Below, one piece after another: positions 35,042 through 44,082 of a stretch of 64,000 bases of DNA. The stretch lies in the NCBI RefSeq assembly GCF_039523235.1, contig NZ_BAAAEX010000009.1; one strand, given 5' to 3'. The notes below the pieces were generated by a model, which was not told where the DNA came from, made no database searches, and saw only the letters and a list, made by a program, of their open reading frames with translations. Each line of letters starts with the position of its first letter. Position 1 is the first letter of the stretch. Origin of the DNA: Castellaniella ginsengisoli (lineage in GTDB: Bacteria > Pseudomonadota > Gammaproteobacteria > Burkholderiales > Burkholderiaceae_B). A program made the translations under genes and the position numbers.

Positions 35042-37237
35042 TCATTGCCTCCCGGCCTGGATTCCGGGCAATTCGTTGAGGGCGACCAGGGCTTGGCGGA
35101 TCTGCTCGCCATCGCGCACTTCGACCGTGAACACCATGTGCGCCAGCGAACGGCGGCTGTGGGTCGTGACGCGCACCACCCGCAGCCGCAGGCGTGCGAA
35201 GACTTCGGAGAGATCGCGCAGCAGATTGGGCCGGTCCTGGGCATGGATGGCAAGATCCACGGGATACATGGCCTGGCTGGTCCGCCCCCAGGCGACCTCG
35301 ATGCAGCGTTCGGGGTGGCGTTGCGCCAGAACCGCCCAGGACGGGCAGTCGCTGCGATGGATGGACACGCCCCGGCCGCGCGTCACGAAACCCTCGATGG
35401 CATCGGGCGGCACCGGCCGGCAGCAACGCGCCAACTGCGTCATCAGGGAATCGACGCCCACCACCAGCACGCCGCTCTTGCCCGTGCGGGCGACGCTGCC
35501 GGCATCGCTGGCGTAGACACGGGCCTCGTCGGGCTGTTCGCGGGCCGGCTCGGGCTCGCGCAGCACGTGATCGATCTGCCGCAGGCTGAACTCTTCCTTG
35601 GCGGCCGCGACGTACAGGTCGTCGGCGCGGGCGAAGCCCAGTTGCTGGGCCAGGTGTTCCTGGTTGACGGCCGTCCGGCCCAGACGCTGCAGCTCTTTCT
35701 CGACCAGGGTCTGGCCCTGGGCGATGCGCTGCTGCAGTTCGACCGCATTGAACCAGGCCCGGACCTTGGCCCGGGCGCGCGGGCTGGCCAGATAGCCCAA
35801 CTGGGGATTGAGCCAGTCGCGCGAAGGGCCGCCGGACTTGGCGGCGGTGATTTCCACGGTCTGGCCCGTGCGCAGGGGTGTGGACAGGGGGACGATCTGG
35901 CCATCGACCCGGGCGCCCCGGCAGCGGTGGCCCAGGTCGGTATGCAACAGGTAGGCGAAATCCACCGGCGTGGAGCCGGCGGGCAGCTCCAGCACGCGCG
36001 CCTGGGGCGTCATGACGTAAATGCGTGCGTCCGGCTGGGGCTCGGACCCGGACGCCGCCGCGCCTTCGTCCTTCCAGGACAGCAACTGGCGCATCCAGGC
36101 GATCTTCTGGTCGTACTCCCCGGCGGCGGACACCTGGCCGCCCCGGGCCCCGGCTTCTTTGTAGCGCCAGTGGGCCGCCATCCCGTATTCGGCGAAATGA
36201 TGCATGTCGCGGGTGCGTATCTGGACCTCGAAGGCCCGGCCTTCGGGATCGGCCACCACCGTGTGCAGGGAACGGTAGCCGTTGGGCTTGGGACGGGCGA
36301 TGTAGTCGTCGAACTCTTCGGGCACCGGCGTCCAGAGCGCATGCACCAGCGCCAGCACCGCGTAGCAGGCCCGCTCGTCCTCGACGATGACCCGCAGGGC
36401 GCGCAAGTCGAACAACTGGCGGAATTCCAGGTGCTTGATGCGCATCTTGTTCCAGATGCTGTAGATGTGCTTGGGCCGGCCGCTGAGTTCGGCCTGGATG
36501 CCGGCTTCGTCCAGCGCCGCCCGCAGGCGCGCCATCACCTCTTCGATGAAGGCCTCGCGCTCGGCGCGTTTTTCTTCGAGCTGGCGGGCGATGGCCTTGT
36601 AGGTCTCGGGCTGCAGGAAGCGGAAGGACAGGTCTTCCATTTCCCATTTCAGTTGCCAGATCCCCAGGCGGTTGGCCAGCGGCGTGTACAGCGCCATGGT
36701 TTCGCGGGCGAATTCCGGCGGGCAGGGCGTGCGGCTGGCCGCATGCCAGCGCAGCGACTGCAGGCGCGAAGCCAGCCGCATCAGCACGATGCGCAAATCC
36801 GCCGCCATGGCCAGCAGCATCTTGCGCTGCATTTCTTTCTGGTCGGTGCCGGATACGTCGCCGGCCCGGCCGGCGACGGCCCCCAGGCGCAGCAGGGCGC
36901 GCACACCCTGGACCAGGGAAGCGATCTCGGGACCGAAGGCCTTGCGCAGCGGATCGGCGCGCGACAGCTCGCCCGCCGGCACCGGCTGCACGGCCAGCAG
37001 GGCCGCCGCCCGCGTGGCGGCATCCGTATCCAGGTCGCGCAGGATCAGGACCACGGCGGCGGCGTGCGCATCCAGCGCCTCGCCCGTGCTGGCCCGCACG
37101 CCGCGCAGCGGCTCTCGCACCCAGTCGGCCGCCTGGCGCAAGACCGCCGCATCCGCCCCGCCCAGCCCGCCGCAGGCAGCCTCGAACCACTCGGGACCGA
37201 AAGGATCTACGGAAGCGGGCTGCGAAGGGACACTCAT
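35042..37237 (-). CDS. relA: GTP pyrophosphokinase RelA, monofunctional (p)ppGpp synthetase
   Basis: 731 residues. The N-terminal hydrolase-like domain lacks the HD pair (LASRL where active enzymes have LADRL), so it should be inactive. The synthetase domain (about 245-370) has RPKHIYSIWNKM and the acidic EFDDYIA motif, a mark of synthetase-only RelA. Then TGS (about 405-465), a zinc-finger region with RCCRPVP, and a C-terminal ACT domain. It makes pppGpp on ribosomes stalled with uncharged tRNA. SpoT would be elsewhere in the genome. Confidence 0.95.
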   Translation of the reverse strand: MSVPSQPASVDPFGPEWFEAACGGLGGADAAVLRQAADWVREPLRGVRASTGEALDAHAAAVVLILRDLDTDAATRAAALLAVQPVPAGELSRADPLRKAFGPEIASLVQGVRALLRLGAVAGRAGDVSGTDQKEMQRKMLLAMAADLRIVLMRLASRLQSLRWHAASRTPCPPEFARETMALYTPLANRLGIWQLKWEMEDLSFRFLQPETYKAIARQLEEKRAEREAFIEEVMARLRAALDEAGIQAELSGRPKHIYSIWNKMRIKHLEFRQLFDLRALRVIVEDERACYAVLALVHALWTPVPEEFDDYIARPKPNGYRSLHTVVADPEGRAFEVQIRTRDMHHFAEYGMAAHWRYKEAGARGGQVSAAGEYDQKIAWMRQLLSWKDEGAAASGSEPQPDARIYVMTPQARVLELPAGSTPVDFAYLLHTDLGHRCRGARVDGQIVPLSTPLRTGQTVEITAAKSGGPSRDWLNPQLGYLASPRARAKVRAWFNAVELQQRIAQGQTLVEKELQRLGRTAVNQEHLAQQLGFARADDLYVAAAKEEFSLRQIDHVLREPEPAREQPDEARVYASDAGSVARTGKSGVLVVGVDSLMTQLARCCRPVPPDAIEGFVTRGRGVSIHRSDCPSWAVLAQRHPERCIEVAWGRTSQAMYPVDLAIHAQDRPNLLRDLSEVFARLRLRVVRVTTHSRRSLAHMVFTVEVRDGEQIRQALVALNELPGIQAGRQ

Positions 37238-37334
37238 GATGCCGGACAGGAGAAAACGAGGCCTGCGGACCAGGCTTTCAAACTCGAAGACTCTATACTA
37301 CTTGAGTGAGCCCGGCCACGCAGGAACCCACCCC

Positions 37335-37838
37335 ATGACCACCCAGTTGCTGATCATCTGGCATTCACGCACCGGCGCCGCCTGGCAGATGGCCCGCGCG
37401 GCCGCCGCCGGCGCGCAGGCCGCCGCCGCCGAGCTCGGAGCGGACGACCGCCTGGATCTGCAGATCCGTCCCGCCGAAACCGTGCGGACCGAAAACCTGC
37501 TGGCTGCGGACGGCTACCTGTTCGCCGCGCCCGAAAACCTGGCGGCGCTCAGCGGCGCCATGAAGGAATGCCTGGACCGCACCTACTATCACGTGCTGGA
37601 CCGGATCAACGGCCGGCCCTACGGCGCCCTGATCACCGCCGGCTCCGACGGCGAAGGCGCGCGCCGGCAACTGGAGCGCATCTGCACCGGCTGGCGGCTG
37701 AAGGCCATCGCCCCGACCCTGATCGTGCCCATGCGGGCCCAGACGACCGAAGCCATCCTGGCCCCCAAGACGGTTCCCGAAGAATGGCTCGCGCGCGGCG
37801 AGGAGCTGGGGGGCACCCTGGCCGCTTTGCTGCTGTAG
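37335..37838 (+). CDS. flavodoxin-like protein (FMN-binding reductase family)
   Basis: 167 residues from the ATG at 37335. N-terminal IIWHSRTGAAWQMA matches the phosphate-binding loop of flavodoxins and AAPENLAALSGAMKECLDR the second FMN loop. There is no hint of the redox partner; fdxA is next but is separated by a large hairpin. Divergent from relA. Confidence 0.78.
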   Translation: MTTQLLIIWHSRTGAAWQMARAAAAGAQAAAAELGADDRLDLQIRPAETVRTENLLAADGYLFAAPENLAALSGAMKECLDRTYYHVLDRINGRPYGALITAGSDGEGARRQLERICTGWRLKAIAPTLIVPMRAQTTEAILAPKTVPEEWLARGEELGGTLAALLL

Positions 37839-37904
37839 GGATATAAAAACCGCTCTCCAGCCGTGGCATCTCTCCACGTCGCGCCTTGCAAGGCGCTCCG
37901 ATTC

Positions 37905-37947
37905 GTCAGGCACCGAGCAGTCCGCAGGGACTGCTCGGTGTCCTGAC
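37905..37947 (+). other. 19-base-pair hairpin between flavodoxin-like gene and fdxA
   Basis: GTCAGG (37905-37910) with CCTGAC (37942-37947), continuing as CACCGAGCAGTCC (37911-37923) with GGACTGCTCGGTG (37928-37940); one unpaired T at 37941 and a GCAG loop. No T-run follows, so it is not a textbook terminator. It could be a transcript-end stabiliser, a repeated extragenic element or part of a small RNA. Confidence 0.55.
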
Positions 37948-38051
37948 TCATCCCTACCCCTCGCACGGGCTCTGCGGGTTCTCCCTGATAAATTCGGTAA
38001 AATCCAGGTTGGCCGCCTTCAAGGCCGTCGTCTGCAAGCCCGGAGCACCCC

Positions 38052-38378
38052 ATGACCCACGTCGTCACCGAAAACTGTATCAAGTGCAAGTACACCGACT
38101 GCGTCGATGTCTGTCCCGTGGACTGTTTCCGCGAGGGGCCCAATTTCCTGGTCATCGATCCCGAGGAGTGCATCGACTGCGCCGTCTGCGTACCCGAATG
38201 CCCCGCCAACGCCATCTTCGCCGAAGAAGACGTCCCCCAGGACCAGGTCGACTACATCCCGCTCAACGCCGAATTGTCCCCGCTCTTCGGGCCCATCAAT
38301 CGGTCCGTCAGCCCGCTGGAAGGCGCCGACGACTGGAACGGCGTTGCCGACAAGCTGAAGTACCTGGAACGCCCCTGA
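38052..38378 (+). CDS. fdxA: ferredoxin FdxA (7Fe, 3Fe-4S/4Fe-4S)
   Basis: 108 residues. Cys9, Cys17 and Cys50 would bind the 3Fe-4S cluster and Cys21, Cys40, Cys43 and Cys46 the 4Fe-4S cluster, the Azotobacter FdI-type pattern. A long acidic C-terminal tail is typical. General electron carrier. Confidence 0.93.
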   Translation: MTHVVTENCIKCKYTDCVDVCPVDCFREGPNFLVIDPEECIDCAVCVPECPANAIFAEEDVPQDQVDYIPLNAELSPLFGPINRSVSPLEGADDWNGVADKLKYLERP

Positions 38379-38424
38379 ACCCCCAGGGCGCCCACCGATC
38401 CGTCTGCAAAACCCCACATCCGGA

Positions 38425-38445
38425 CCGTATATGATTCATATACGG
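38425..38445. promoter_or_regulatory. inverted repeat upstream of phaZ, operator candidate
   Basis: CCGTATATG (38425-38433), ATT, CATATACGG (38437-38445), a perfect nine-base repeat about 105 bases before phaZ. A second pair CCGGTA (38452-38457)/TACCGG lies right after it. It may be a regulator site for phaZ or a fdxA terminator; the AT-rich centre and lack of T-run favour the former. Confidence 0.45.
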
Positions 38446-38550
38446 GAAATTCCGGTAGCGCCCTGTCACGTTTACCGGTACTTTAGGTCCGGACGACCGA
38501 TACTCCGGCATGCGACCCGCGCCGGATCAGACTGACCGGAACGCATACCC

Positions 38551-39768
38551 ATGCTGTACGACCTCCACGAGCTGCAACGCTCGCTTCTTGCGCCTTTCAC
38601 GGCTTTCACTGAAACCGGTTCACACCTGTTTTCCAACCCCTACAGTCCGCTGGCCTACACTCCGCTGTCGCGGCAATTCGCCGCCGCCTACGAGCTGGCG
38701 CACCGGGTGGGCAAAGACTATGAAAAACCGGCCTGGGGCCTGCCCGTCACCCGGATCGGCGGGCGTGAAGTCGCCGTGCACGAAGACATCGCCCTGGCGC
38801 AGCCTTTCTGCCGCCTGGTGCATTTCCGCCGCGATACCCGCCGCCAGGATCCGCGCGTACTGCTGGTGGCGCCCTTGTCCGGGCATCACGCCACCTTGCT
38901 GCGCGACACGGTGCGGGCTCTGCTGCCCCACCACGAGGTCTACGTGACCGACTGGATCGATGCCCGCATGGTGCCGGCCCGCGAAGGCACTTTCGGCCTG
39001 GACGACTACATCCGCTACGTCCAGACCTTCCTGCGCCACCTGGGGCCCGACACCCACGTGATCTCGGTCTGCCAGCCCACGGTGCCGGTCCTGGCGGCGA
39101 TTTCTCTGCTGGCCGCCGCCGATGATGCCTGTCAGCCGCGCAGCATGATCATGATGGGCGGCCCCATCGACACGCGCAAATCGCCTACCCAGGTCAACCG
39201 CCTGGCCACGACCAAGCCTTACGAATGGTTCGAAGACACCCTGATCCACCGGGTGCCGTCCCGCTACCCGGGCGCCGGCCGGCTGGTCTACCCCGGCTTC
39301 CTGCAGCATGCGGGCTTCGTCGCCATGAACCCCGACCGGCACCTGAAATCCCATTACGATTTCTACCTGCACCTGCTGCGCGGCGACGACAGCGACGCCG
39401 AGGCCCACCGCCGCTTCTACGATGAATACAACGCCGTGCTCGACATGCCGGCCCGCTTCTACCTCGACACCATCCGCATCGTCTTCCAGGAATTCCGCCT
39501 GCCGCACGGCACCTGGATCGTCGACGGCGAATGCGTCGATCCCGCCGCCATCCGCAAAACGGCCCTGATGACCGTCGAGGGCGAACTCGACGACATCTCC
39601 GGCCAAGGCCAGACGCACGCCGCCCACGGCCTGTGCGCCAACCTGGCCCCGTCCATGCGGGAGCTCCACACCGCCGCCCGCTGCGGCCATTACGGCATCT
39701 TCTCCGGCAGCCGCTGGCGCGAACAGATCTGTCCTAAAATAGCCTCGTTCATTCGCGCCCACGCCTGA
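38551..39768 (+). CDS. phaZ: intracellular polyhydroxyalkanoate (PHB) depolymerase
   Basis: 405 residues, alpha/beta hydrolase. The nucleophile elbow reads SVCQPTVP, with Cys174 in place of the Ser of ordinary lipases, as in PhaZ of Cupriavidus. APLSGHHATLLRDTV (about 107-121) is the oxyanion region; a late Asp and His (CGHYGIFSGSRWR) complete the triad. No signal peptide, so it acts on native cytoplasmic PHB granules. It points to a PHB-storing organism, though no phaC is in the window. Confidence 0.92.
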   Translation: MLYDLHELQRSLLAPFTAFTETGSHLFSNPYSPLAYTPLSRQFAAAYELAHRVGKDYEKPAWGLPVTRIGGREVAVHEDIALAQPFCRLVHFRRDTRRQDPRVLLVAPLSGHHATLLRDTVRALLPHHEVYVTDWIDARMVPAREGTFGLDDYIRYVQTFLRHLGPDTHVISVCQPTVPVLAAISLLAAADDACQPRSMIMMGGPIDTRKSPTQVNRLATTKPYEWFEDTLIHRVPSRYPGAGRLVYPGFLQHAGFVAMNPDRHLKSHYDFYLHLLRGDDSDAEAHRRFYDEYNAVLDMPARFYLDTIRIVFQEFRLPHGTWIVDGECVDPAAIRKTALMTVEGELDDISGQGQTHAAHGLCANLAPSMRELHTAARCGHYGIFSGSRWREQICPKIASFIRAHA

Positions 39769-39785
39769 TTCCTGGCTCCATTGCC

Positions 39786-39821
39786 CGCCCCCGGGGGACG
39801 GCTTGCGCCGTCCCCCGGGCG
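39786..39821 (+). terminator. terminator after phaZ
   Basis: CCCGGGGGACGGC (39790-39802), loop TTGC, GCCGTCCCCCGGG (39807-39819), then CGTTTCC. Thirteen perfect pairs starting 22 bases after the phaZ stop. Its place argues against a rsxB start upstream of it. Confidence 0.7.
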
Positions 39822-39834
39822 TTTCCGCCCCACC

Positions 39835-40443
39835 GTGCCCACACTGACCGACCACCTCGACGCCCTGCTGCCCCAGACCCAATGTACGCAATGCGGCTAT
39901 GACGGCTGTCGTCCCTACGCCCAGGCCATGGCCGAAGGCCGCGCCGACCTCAATCGTTGCCCCCCGGGCGGGCCGCGCGTCATCGAAGCCCTGTCGCAGG
40001 CGCTGGGCCGTCCGGCCAAGCCCCTGGATCCGGCCTGCGGCACGCACCAGCCGTTCCAGGTGGCGCTCATCGACGAAGCCCATTGCATCGGCTGCACACT
40101 GTGCATCCAGGCCTGCCCGGTGGACGCCATCCTGGGGGCCAACCAGAGCATGCATACGGTCATCGAGGCCGACTGCACCGGGTGCGAACGCTGCGTGGCG
40201 CCCTGTCCGGTGGACTGCATCACCATGGTTCCGGCAGGCCGCGAATGGACGCCCGACGATGCCAACGCGGCCCGCGCGCGCTACCAGGCCCGCAATGCCC
40301 GTCTGCAGGCGCGCCACGATGAAACCGCCGGCCCGGCCGCCCGCACCCTGGCCAACAAGCCCGTCCTGGCCGCGCCCGACCCCCGCGACAAACAGGACCG
40401 CATCGCCCAGGCCCTGGCCCGGGCGCGCGCCCGACGCCCATGA
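39835..40443 (+). CDS. rsxB: RnfB/RsxB-type electron transport complex ferredoxin subunit
   Basis: 202 residues from the GTG at 39835 (MPTLTDHLDALLPQTQ); an earlier TTG at 39781 lies in the phaZ terminator. N-terminal four-Cys cluster (Cys17, 20, 25, 42), then two 4Fe-4S sets (84/87/90/94 and 114/117/120/124). It lacks the N-terminal membrane anchor of RnfB from other bacteria, and rnfACDGE are not here; in betaproteobacteria this lone form sits next to nth. Stop overlaps the nth start (ATGA). Confidence 0.86.
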   Translation: MPTLTDHLDALLPQTQCTQCGYDGCRPYAQAMAEGRADLNRCPPGGPRVIEALSQALGRPAKPLDPACGTHQPFQVALIDEAHCIGCTLCIQACPVDAILGANQSMHTVIEADCTGCERCVAPCPVDCITMVPAGREWTPDDANAARARYQARNARLQARHDETAGPAARTLANKPVLAAPDPRDKQDRIAQALARARARRP

Positions 40444-41084
40444 AGCGCACCGCCATCGAAGAATGCTTCCGCCGTCTGCGCGAAGCCAACCCGCACCCCA
40501 AGACGGAACTGGAATACGGCAGCGTGTTCCAGTTGCTGGTGGCCGTCATGCTTTCGGCCCAGGCCACCGACCGTTCGGTCAACCTCGCCACCCGCCGCTT
40601 CTTCCCGGGCCACGGCACGCCCGAGGGGCTGCTGGCCCTGGGCGAAGAAGGGCTGACCGAGGCGATCCGCACCATTGGCCTATACAAGACCAAGGCGCGC
40701 AACGTCATCCGCACTTGCGAACTGCTGCTGGAGCGGCACGGCGGCCAGGTGCCCGACCGCAGGGAAGACCTGGAAGCCCTGCCCGGCGTCGGCCGCAAGA
40801 CCGCCAACGTGGTGCTGAACACGGCGTTCCGCCAGCCCGCGATGGCCGTGGACACGCACATCTTCCGCGTATCCAACCGGACCGGCATCGCACCGGGCAA
40901 GACCGTGCTGGCCGTCGAGCAGGCTCTGCTGCGCCGGGTGCCCAAAGACTATTTGCTGGACGCACACCATTGGCTGATCCTGCATGGCCGCTACGTCTGC
41001 GTCGCCCGCAAGCCGAAATGCCCCCAGTGCCCGATTGCCGATCTGTGCGATTACCCCGACAAGACCCGCCTCGACGCCGGCTGA
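40440..41084 (+). CDS. nth: endonuclease III
   Basis: 214 residues. Helix-hairpin-helix LPGVGRKTANVV with catalytic Lys120, Asp138 in AVDTHIFR, and 4Fe-4S ligands Cys187, 194, 197, 203. It removes oxidised pyrimidines and nicks the site. Co-translated with rsxB. Confidence 0.97.
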   Translation: MKRTAIEECFRRLREANPHPKTELEYGSVFQLLVAVMLSAQATDRSVNLATRRFFPGHGTPEGLLALGEEGLTEAIRTIGLYKTKARNVIRTCELLLERHGGQVPDRREDLEALPGVGRKTANVVLNTAFRQPAMAVDTHIFRVSNRTGIAPGKTVLAVEQALLRRVPKDYLLDAHHWLILHGRYVCVARKPKCPQCPIADLCDYPDKTRLDAG

Positions 41085-41105
41085 GCCCGCCGGTCGCAGG
41101 GGGTT

Positions 41106-41127
41106 GGAATATTGCACCGCAATATCC
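41106..41127. promoter_or_regulatory. inverted repeat ahead of the first liv operon
   Basis: ATATTGC (41109-41115), ACC, GCAATAT (41119-41125), with GG/CC outside. It is 22 bases after the nth stop and 114 before livG. It may be a regulator site or a nth terminator without T-run; a weak TATAGA (41159-41164) downstream could be the operon's -10. Confidence 0.35.
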
Positions 41128-41240
41128 GAGCAGGACAACGACAATTCTGTAAAACCCCTATAGAGCCGTATCCGAGACAGTTCCATACTTGAACCATTCC
41201 GCCACCGGGCACCGCACTGCGACATTGGATACAGGGCACT

Positions 41241-42023
41241 ATGGGCACAGAACCCCCCATCATTCTCGAAACGCGCAACCTCACGAAAACCTTCCTCGGC
41301 TTCACCGCCGTGGATTCCGTGGACCTGAAAGTCCAACGCGGCCACATCCATGCGCTGATCGGCCCCAACGGCGCGGGCAAGACCACCTGCTTCAACCTGC
41401 TGACCAAGTTCCTCGTGCCCAGCCAGGGCCAGATCTTCTTCGACGGCAAGGAAATCACCGGCGACAAGCCGGCGGAAATCGCCCGCAAGGGCATCATCCG
41501 CTCCTTCCAGATCTCGGCCGTCTTCCCGCAACTGACGGTACTCGACAACGTGCGCATCGCGCTGCAGCGCGCCACCGGCACCTCGTTTCACTTCTGGCGC
41601 AGCGAGAACAGCCTGAGCCACCTCAACGCCCGGGCTCTTGAACTGCTTGCCGAAGTCGACCTGGCCGACTTCGCGACCGACATGACCGTCAACCTGCCCT
41701 ACGGCCGCAAGCGCGCCCTGGAAATCGCCACCACCCTGGCGATGGAGCCCAGCCTCATGCTGCTGGACGAACCCACCCAGGGCATGGGCCACGAAGACGT
41801 CGATCGCGTCACCCGGCTCATCAAGCAGGTCAGCGCCGGGCGCACCATCCTGATGGTCGAACACAATATGAAAGTCGTCTCCTCCATCGCCGACCGCATC
41901 ACCGTGCTGGCGCGCGGCGCCGTGCTGGCCGAAGGCGATTACGCCGCCGTCTCGAACAATCCCGCCGTGATGGAGGCCTACATGGGCACCACGCAAGGCG
42001 AACTCGAAGGGGCCCACGCATGA
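41241..42023 (+). CDS. livG: branched-chain amino acid-type ABC transporter ATP-binding protein (LivG)
   Basis: 260 residues. Walker A GPNGAGKT at 41-48, signature region LPYGRKRALEIA, Walker B LMLLDEPTQGM. First gene of a five-gene operon (ATPase, ATPase, binding protein, two permeases), an unusual order. ATGA overlap with the second ATPase. Substrate unknown: such systems import branched-chain or aromatic amino acids, urea or amides. Confidence 0.9.
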   Translation: MGTEPPIILETRNLTKTFLGFTAVDSVDLKVQRGHIHALIGPNGAGKTTCFNLLTKFLVPSQGQIFFDGKEITGDKPAEIARKGIIRSFQISAVFPQLTVLDNVRIALQRATGTSFHFWRSENSLSHLNARALELLAEVDLADFATDMTVNLPYGRKRALEIATTLAMEPSLMLLDEPTQGMGHEDVDRVTRLIKQVSAGRTILMVEHNMKVVSSIADRITVLARGAVLAEGDYAAVSNNPAVMEAYMGTTQGELEGAHA

Positions 42024-42736
42024 GCACGAGTCCGGCACTCGAAATCTCCGACCTGCACGCCTGGTACGGCGAATCGCATGTCCTGCACGGCGTGAACATG
42101 CGCGTCGAGCCCGGCCAGGTCGTCACCCTGCTGGGGCGCAACGGCGCCGGGCGCACCTCCACGCTGCGCGCGCTGCTGGGCCTGACCAGCAGGCGCACCG
42201 GTTCGATCCGTATCCAGGGCACCGAATCGATCCACCTGCCCACCTACCGCATCGCGCATCTAGGCATCGGCTACTGCCCCGAAGAACGCGGCATCTTCGC
42301 CTCGCTGTCCTGCGAAGAAAACCTGCTGCTGCCGCCGACCGTGGGCGACACGCTGGGCGGCGGCATGTCGCTGGCCGAGATCTACGACATGTTCCCCAAT
42401 CTGCTCGAACGGCGCAATTCGCCGGGCACCCGCCTGTCCGGCGGCGAGCAGCAGATGCTGGCCGTGGCGCGCATCCTGCGCACCGGCGCCAACCTCCTTC
42501 TGCTCGACGAAATCTCCGAAGGCCTGGCCCCGGTGATCGTGCAGGCGCTGGACCGCATGATCCGCACCCTCAAGGCCAAGGGCTACACCATCGTCATGGT
42601 CGAGCAGAACTTCCGCTTCGCCGCGCCCCTGGCCGACCATTTCTACGTCATGGAACACGGCCAGATCGTCGAACAATTCCCGGCCGCCCAGCTCCAGGAA
42701 AAACAATCCACCCTGGACAGCCTGCTCGGCGTCTGA
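42020..42736 (+). CDS. livF: LivF-type ABC ATP-binding protein with Arg in Walker A
   Basis: 238 residues. The phosphate loop reads GRNGAGRT (39-46): position 45 is Arg (CGC) in place of the invariant Lys. The rest is normal: signature RLSGGEQQMLAVAR, Walker B LLLLDEISEGL and a switch His region (MVEQNFRF). With LivG it would form a heterodimer in which one site may bind or hydrolyse ATP poorly. I recall related Burkholderiales proteins with the same change, so it looks inherited, not a defect. Confidence 0.9.
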   Translation: MSTSPALEISDLHAWYGESHVLHGVNMRVEPGQVVTLLGRNGAGRTSTLRALLGLTSRRTGSIRIQGTESIHLPTYRIAHLGIGYCPEERGIFASLSCEENLLLPPTVGDTLGGGMSLAEIYDMFPNLLERRNSPGTRLSGGEQQMLAVARILRTGANLLLLDEISEGLAPVIVQALDRMIRTLKAKGYTIVMVEQNFRFAAPLADHFYVMEHGQIVEQFPAAQLQEKQSTLDSLLGV

Positions 42737-42789
42737 AACGCCTTTTCCACAGATTCGCCGGCACGATCGGCATATACAGGAGACTTCCC

Positions 42790-43998
42790 ATGAAACTGCG
42801 TACCCTATCCGCCGCGCTGGCCGTTGCAGGCCTGGGCTTCGGTCTCTCGGCCCAAGCCGCGGGGATTTCCGACGATGTGATCCGCATCGGTTTCATCGCC
42901 GACATGTCCGGCGTATATGCGGATATCGACGGCAATGCCGGCGCCGACGCCATCCGCATGGCGATTGCCGACATGGGGGGCGAGATCAACGGGAAGAAAA
43001 TCGAACTGCTGACCGCCGACCACCAGAACAAGGCCGATATCGCCTCGGCACGTGCCCGCGAATGGTTCGACCAGCAGCAACTGGACATGTTGATCGGCGG
43101 CACCAACTCCGCCACCGCGCTGGCCATGGCCGCCGTGGCCGCCGAAAAGAAAAAACCCTTCATGGTGATCGGGGCCGGCTCCTCGGCGCTGACCAACGCC
43201 CAATGCACGCCCTACACCGTTCACTACGCATACAACACCGTCGCGCTGGCCAACGGCACGGGTTCGGCCGTGGTGCGTGAAGGCGGCAAGTCCTGGTTCT
43301 ACCTGACGGCCGACTACGCCTTCGGCCATTCCCTCGAACAAGACACGATGAAGGTCGTGGAAAAGTCCGGCGGCAAGAACCTGGGCGCCGTGCGCGCGCC
43401 CTTGTCCACGACCGACTTTTCCTCTTTCCTGCTGCAGGCGCAAAGCTCCGGCGCCCAGGTCCTGGGTCTGGCCAACGCGGGCGGCGACTTCATCAATTCC
43501 GTCAAGGCCGCCAAGGAATTCGGCGTCACCCAGACCATGAACCTGGCCGGCCTGCTGGTGTTCATCAACGACATCCACGCCCTGGGCCTGGACAACACCG
43601 CCGGCCTGTACCTGACCACGGCGTGGTATTGGGACCAGGACGATGCCTCGCGCGCCTGGTCCAAGCGCTTCTTCGAGCAGCACAACCGCGCGCCGTCCTT
43701 CCTGCAGGCGGGCGACTACTCCGCCGCCAAGACCTACCTGGAGGCCGTCAAGGCGATCGGCACGGATGATGGCGACGCCGTCATGAAGCAGCTCAAAAGC
43801 ACCACCATCAACGACATGTTCATGAAGGACGGCCACATCCGCAAGGACGGCCTGGCGATGCACGACATGTACCTGGCGCAGGTCAAGAAGCCCGACCAGT
43901 CCAAGGCGCCCTGGGACTACTACAACATCGTGCGCAAACTGCCGGCCGAAGCCGTCTACGGCGACGAATCGACTTCCACTTGCGCCCTTCTCAAGTAA
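42790..43998 (+). CDS. ABC transporter substrate-binding protein (Leu/Ile/Val-binding family)
   Basis: 402 residues with a signal peptide ending AQAA (about 1-25). Type I periplasmic binding fold: IRIGFIADMSGVYADIDG, IGGTNSATALAMAAVA, TADYAFGHSLEQD. It captures the solute in the periplasm for the LivHM permease. AGGAGA precedes the ATG. A strong hairpin follows and separates it from livH. Confidence 0.88.
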   Translation: MKLRTLSAALAVAGLGFGLSAQAAGISDDVIRIGFIADMSGVYADIDGNAGADAIRMAIADMGGEINGKKIELLTADHQNKADIASARAREWFDQQQLDMLIGGTNSATALAMAAVAAEKKKPFMVIGAGSSALTNAQCTPYTVHYAYNTVALANGTGSAVVREGGKSWFYLTADYAFGHSLEQDTMKVVEKSGGKNLGAVRAPLSTTDFSSFLLQAQSSGAQVLGLANAGGDFINSVKAAKEFGVTQTMNLAGLLVFINDIHALGLDNTAGLYLTTAWYWDQDDASRAWSKRFFEQHNRAPSFLQAGDYSAAKTYLEAVKAIGTDDGDAVMKQLKSTTINDMFMKDGHIRKDGLAMHDMYLAQVKKPDQSKAPWDYYNIVRKLPAEAVYGDESTSTCALLK

Positions 43999-44014
43999 CC
44001 GGCGCATGACCTCC

Positions 44015-44040
44015 GGCCCCGCGTCTTCGGGCGCGGGGCC
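44015..44040 (+). other. hairpin between binding-protein gene and livH
   Basis: GGCCCCGCG (44015-44023), eight-base loop, CGCGGGGCC (44032-44040), 17 bases after the stop. No T-run. Such hairpins after binding-protein genes protect the upstream mRNA so the soluble protein is made in excess; inferred here. Confidence 0.6.
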
Positions 44041-44082
44041 GCGAGCCGCATCACTCTTTTCGCCCGATTCCGCCGCAGCCCT

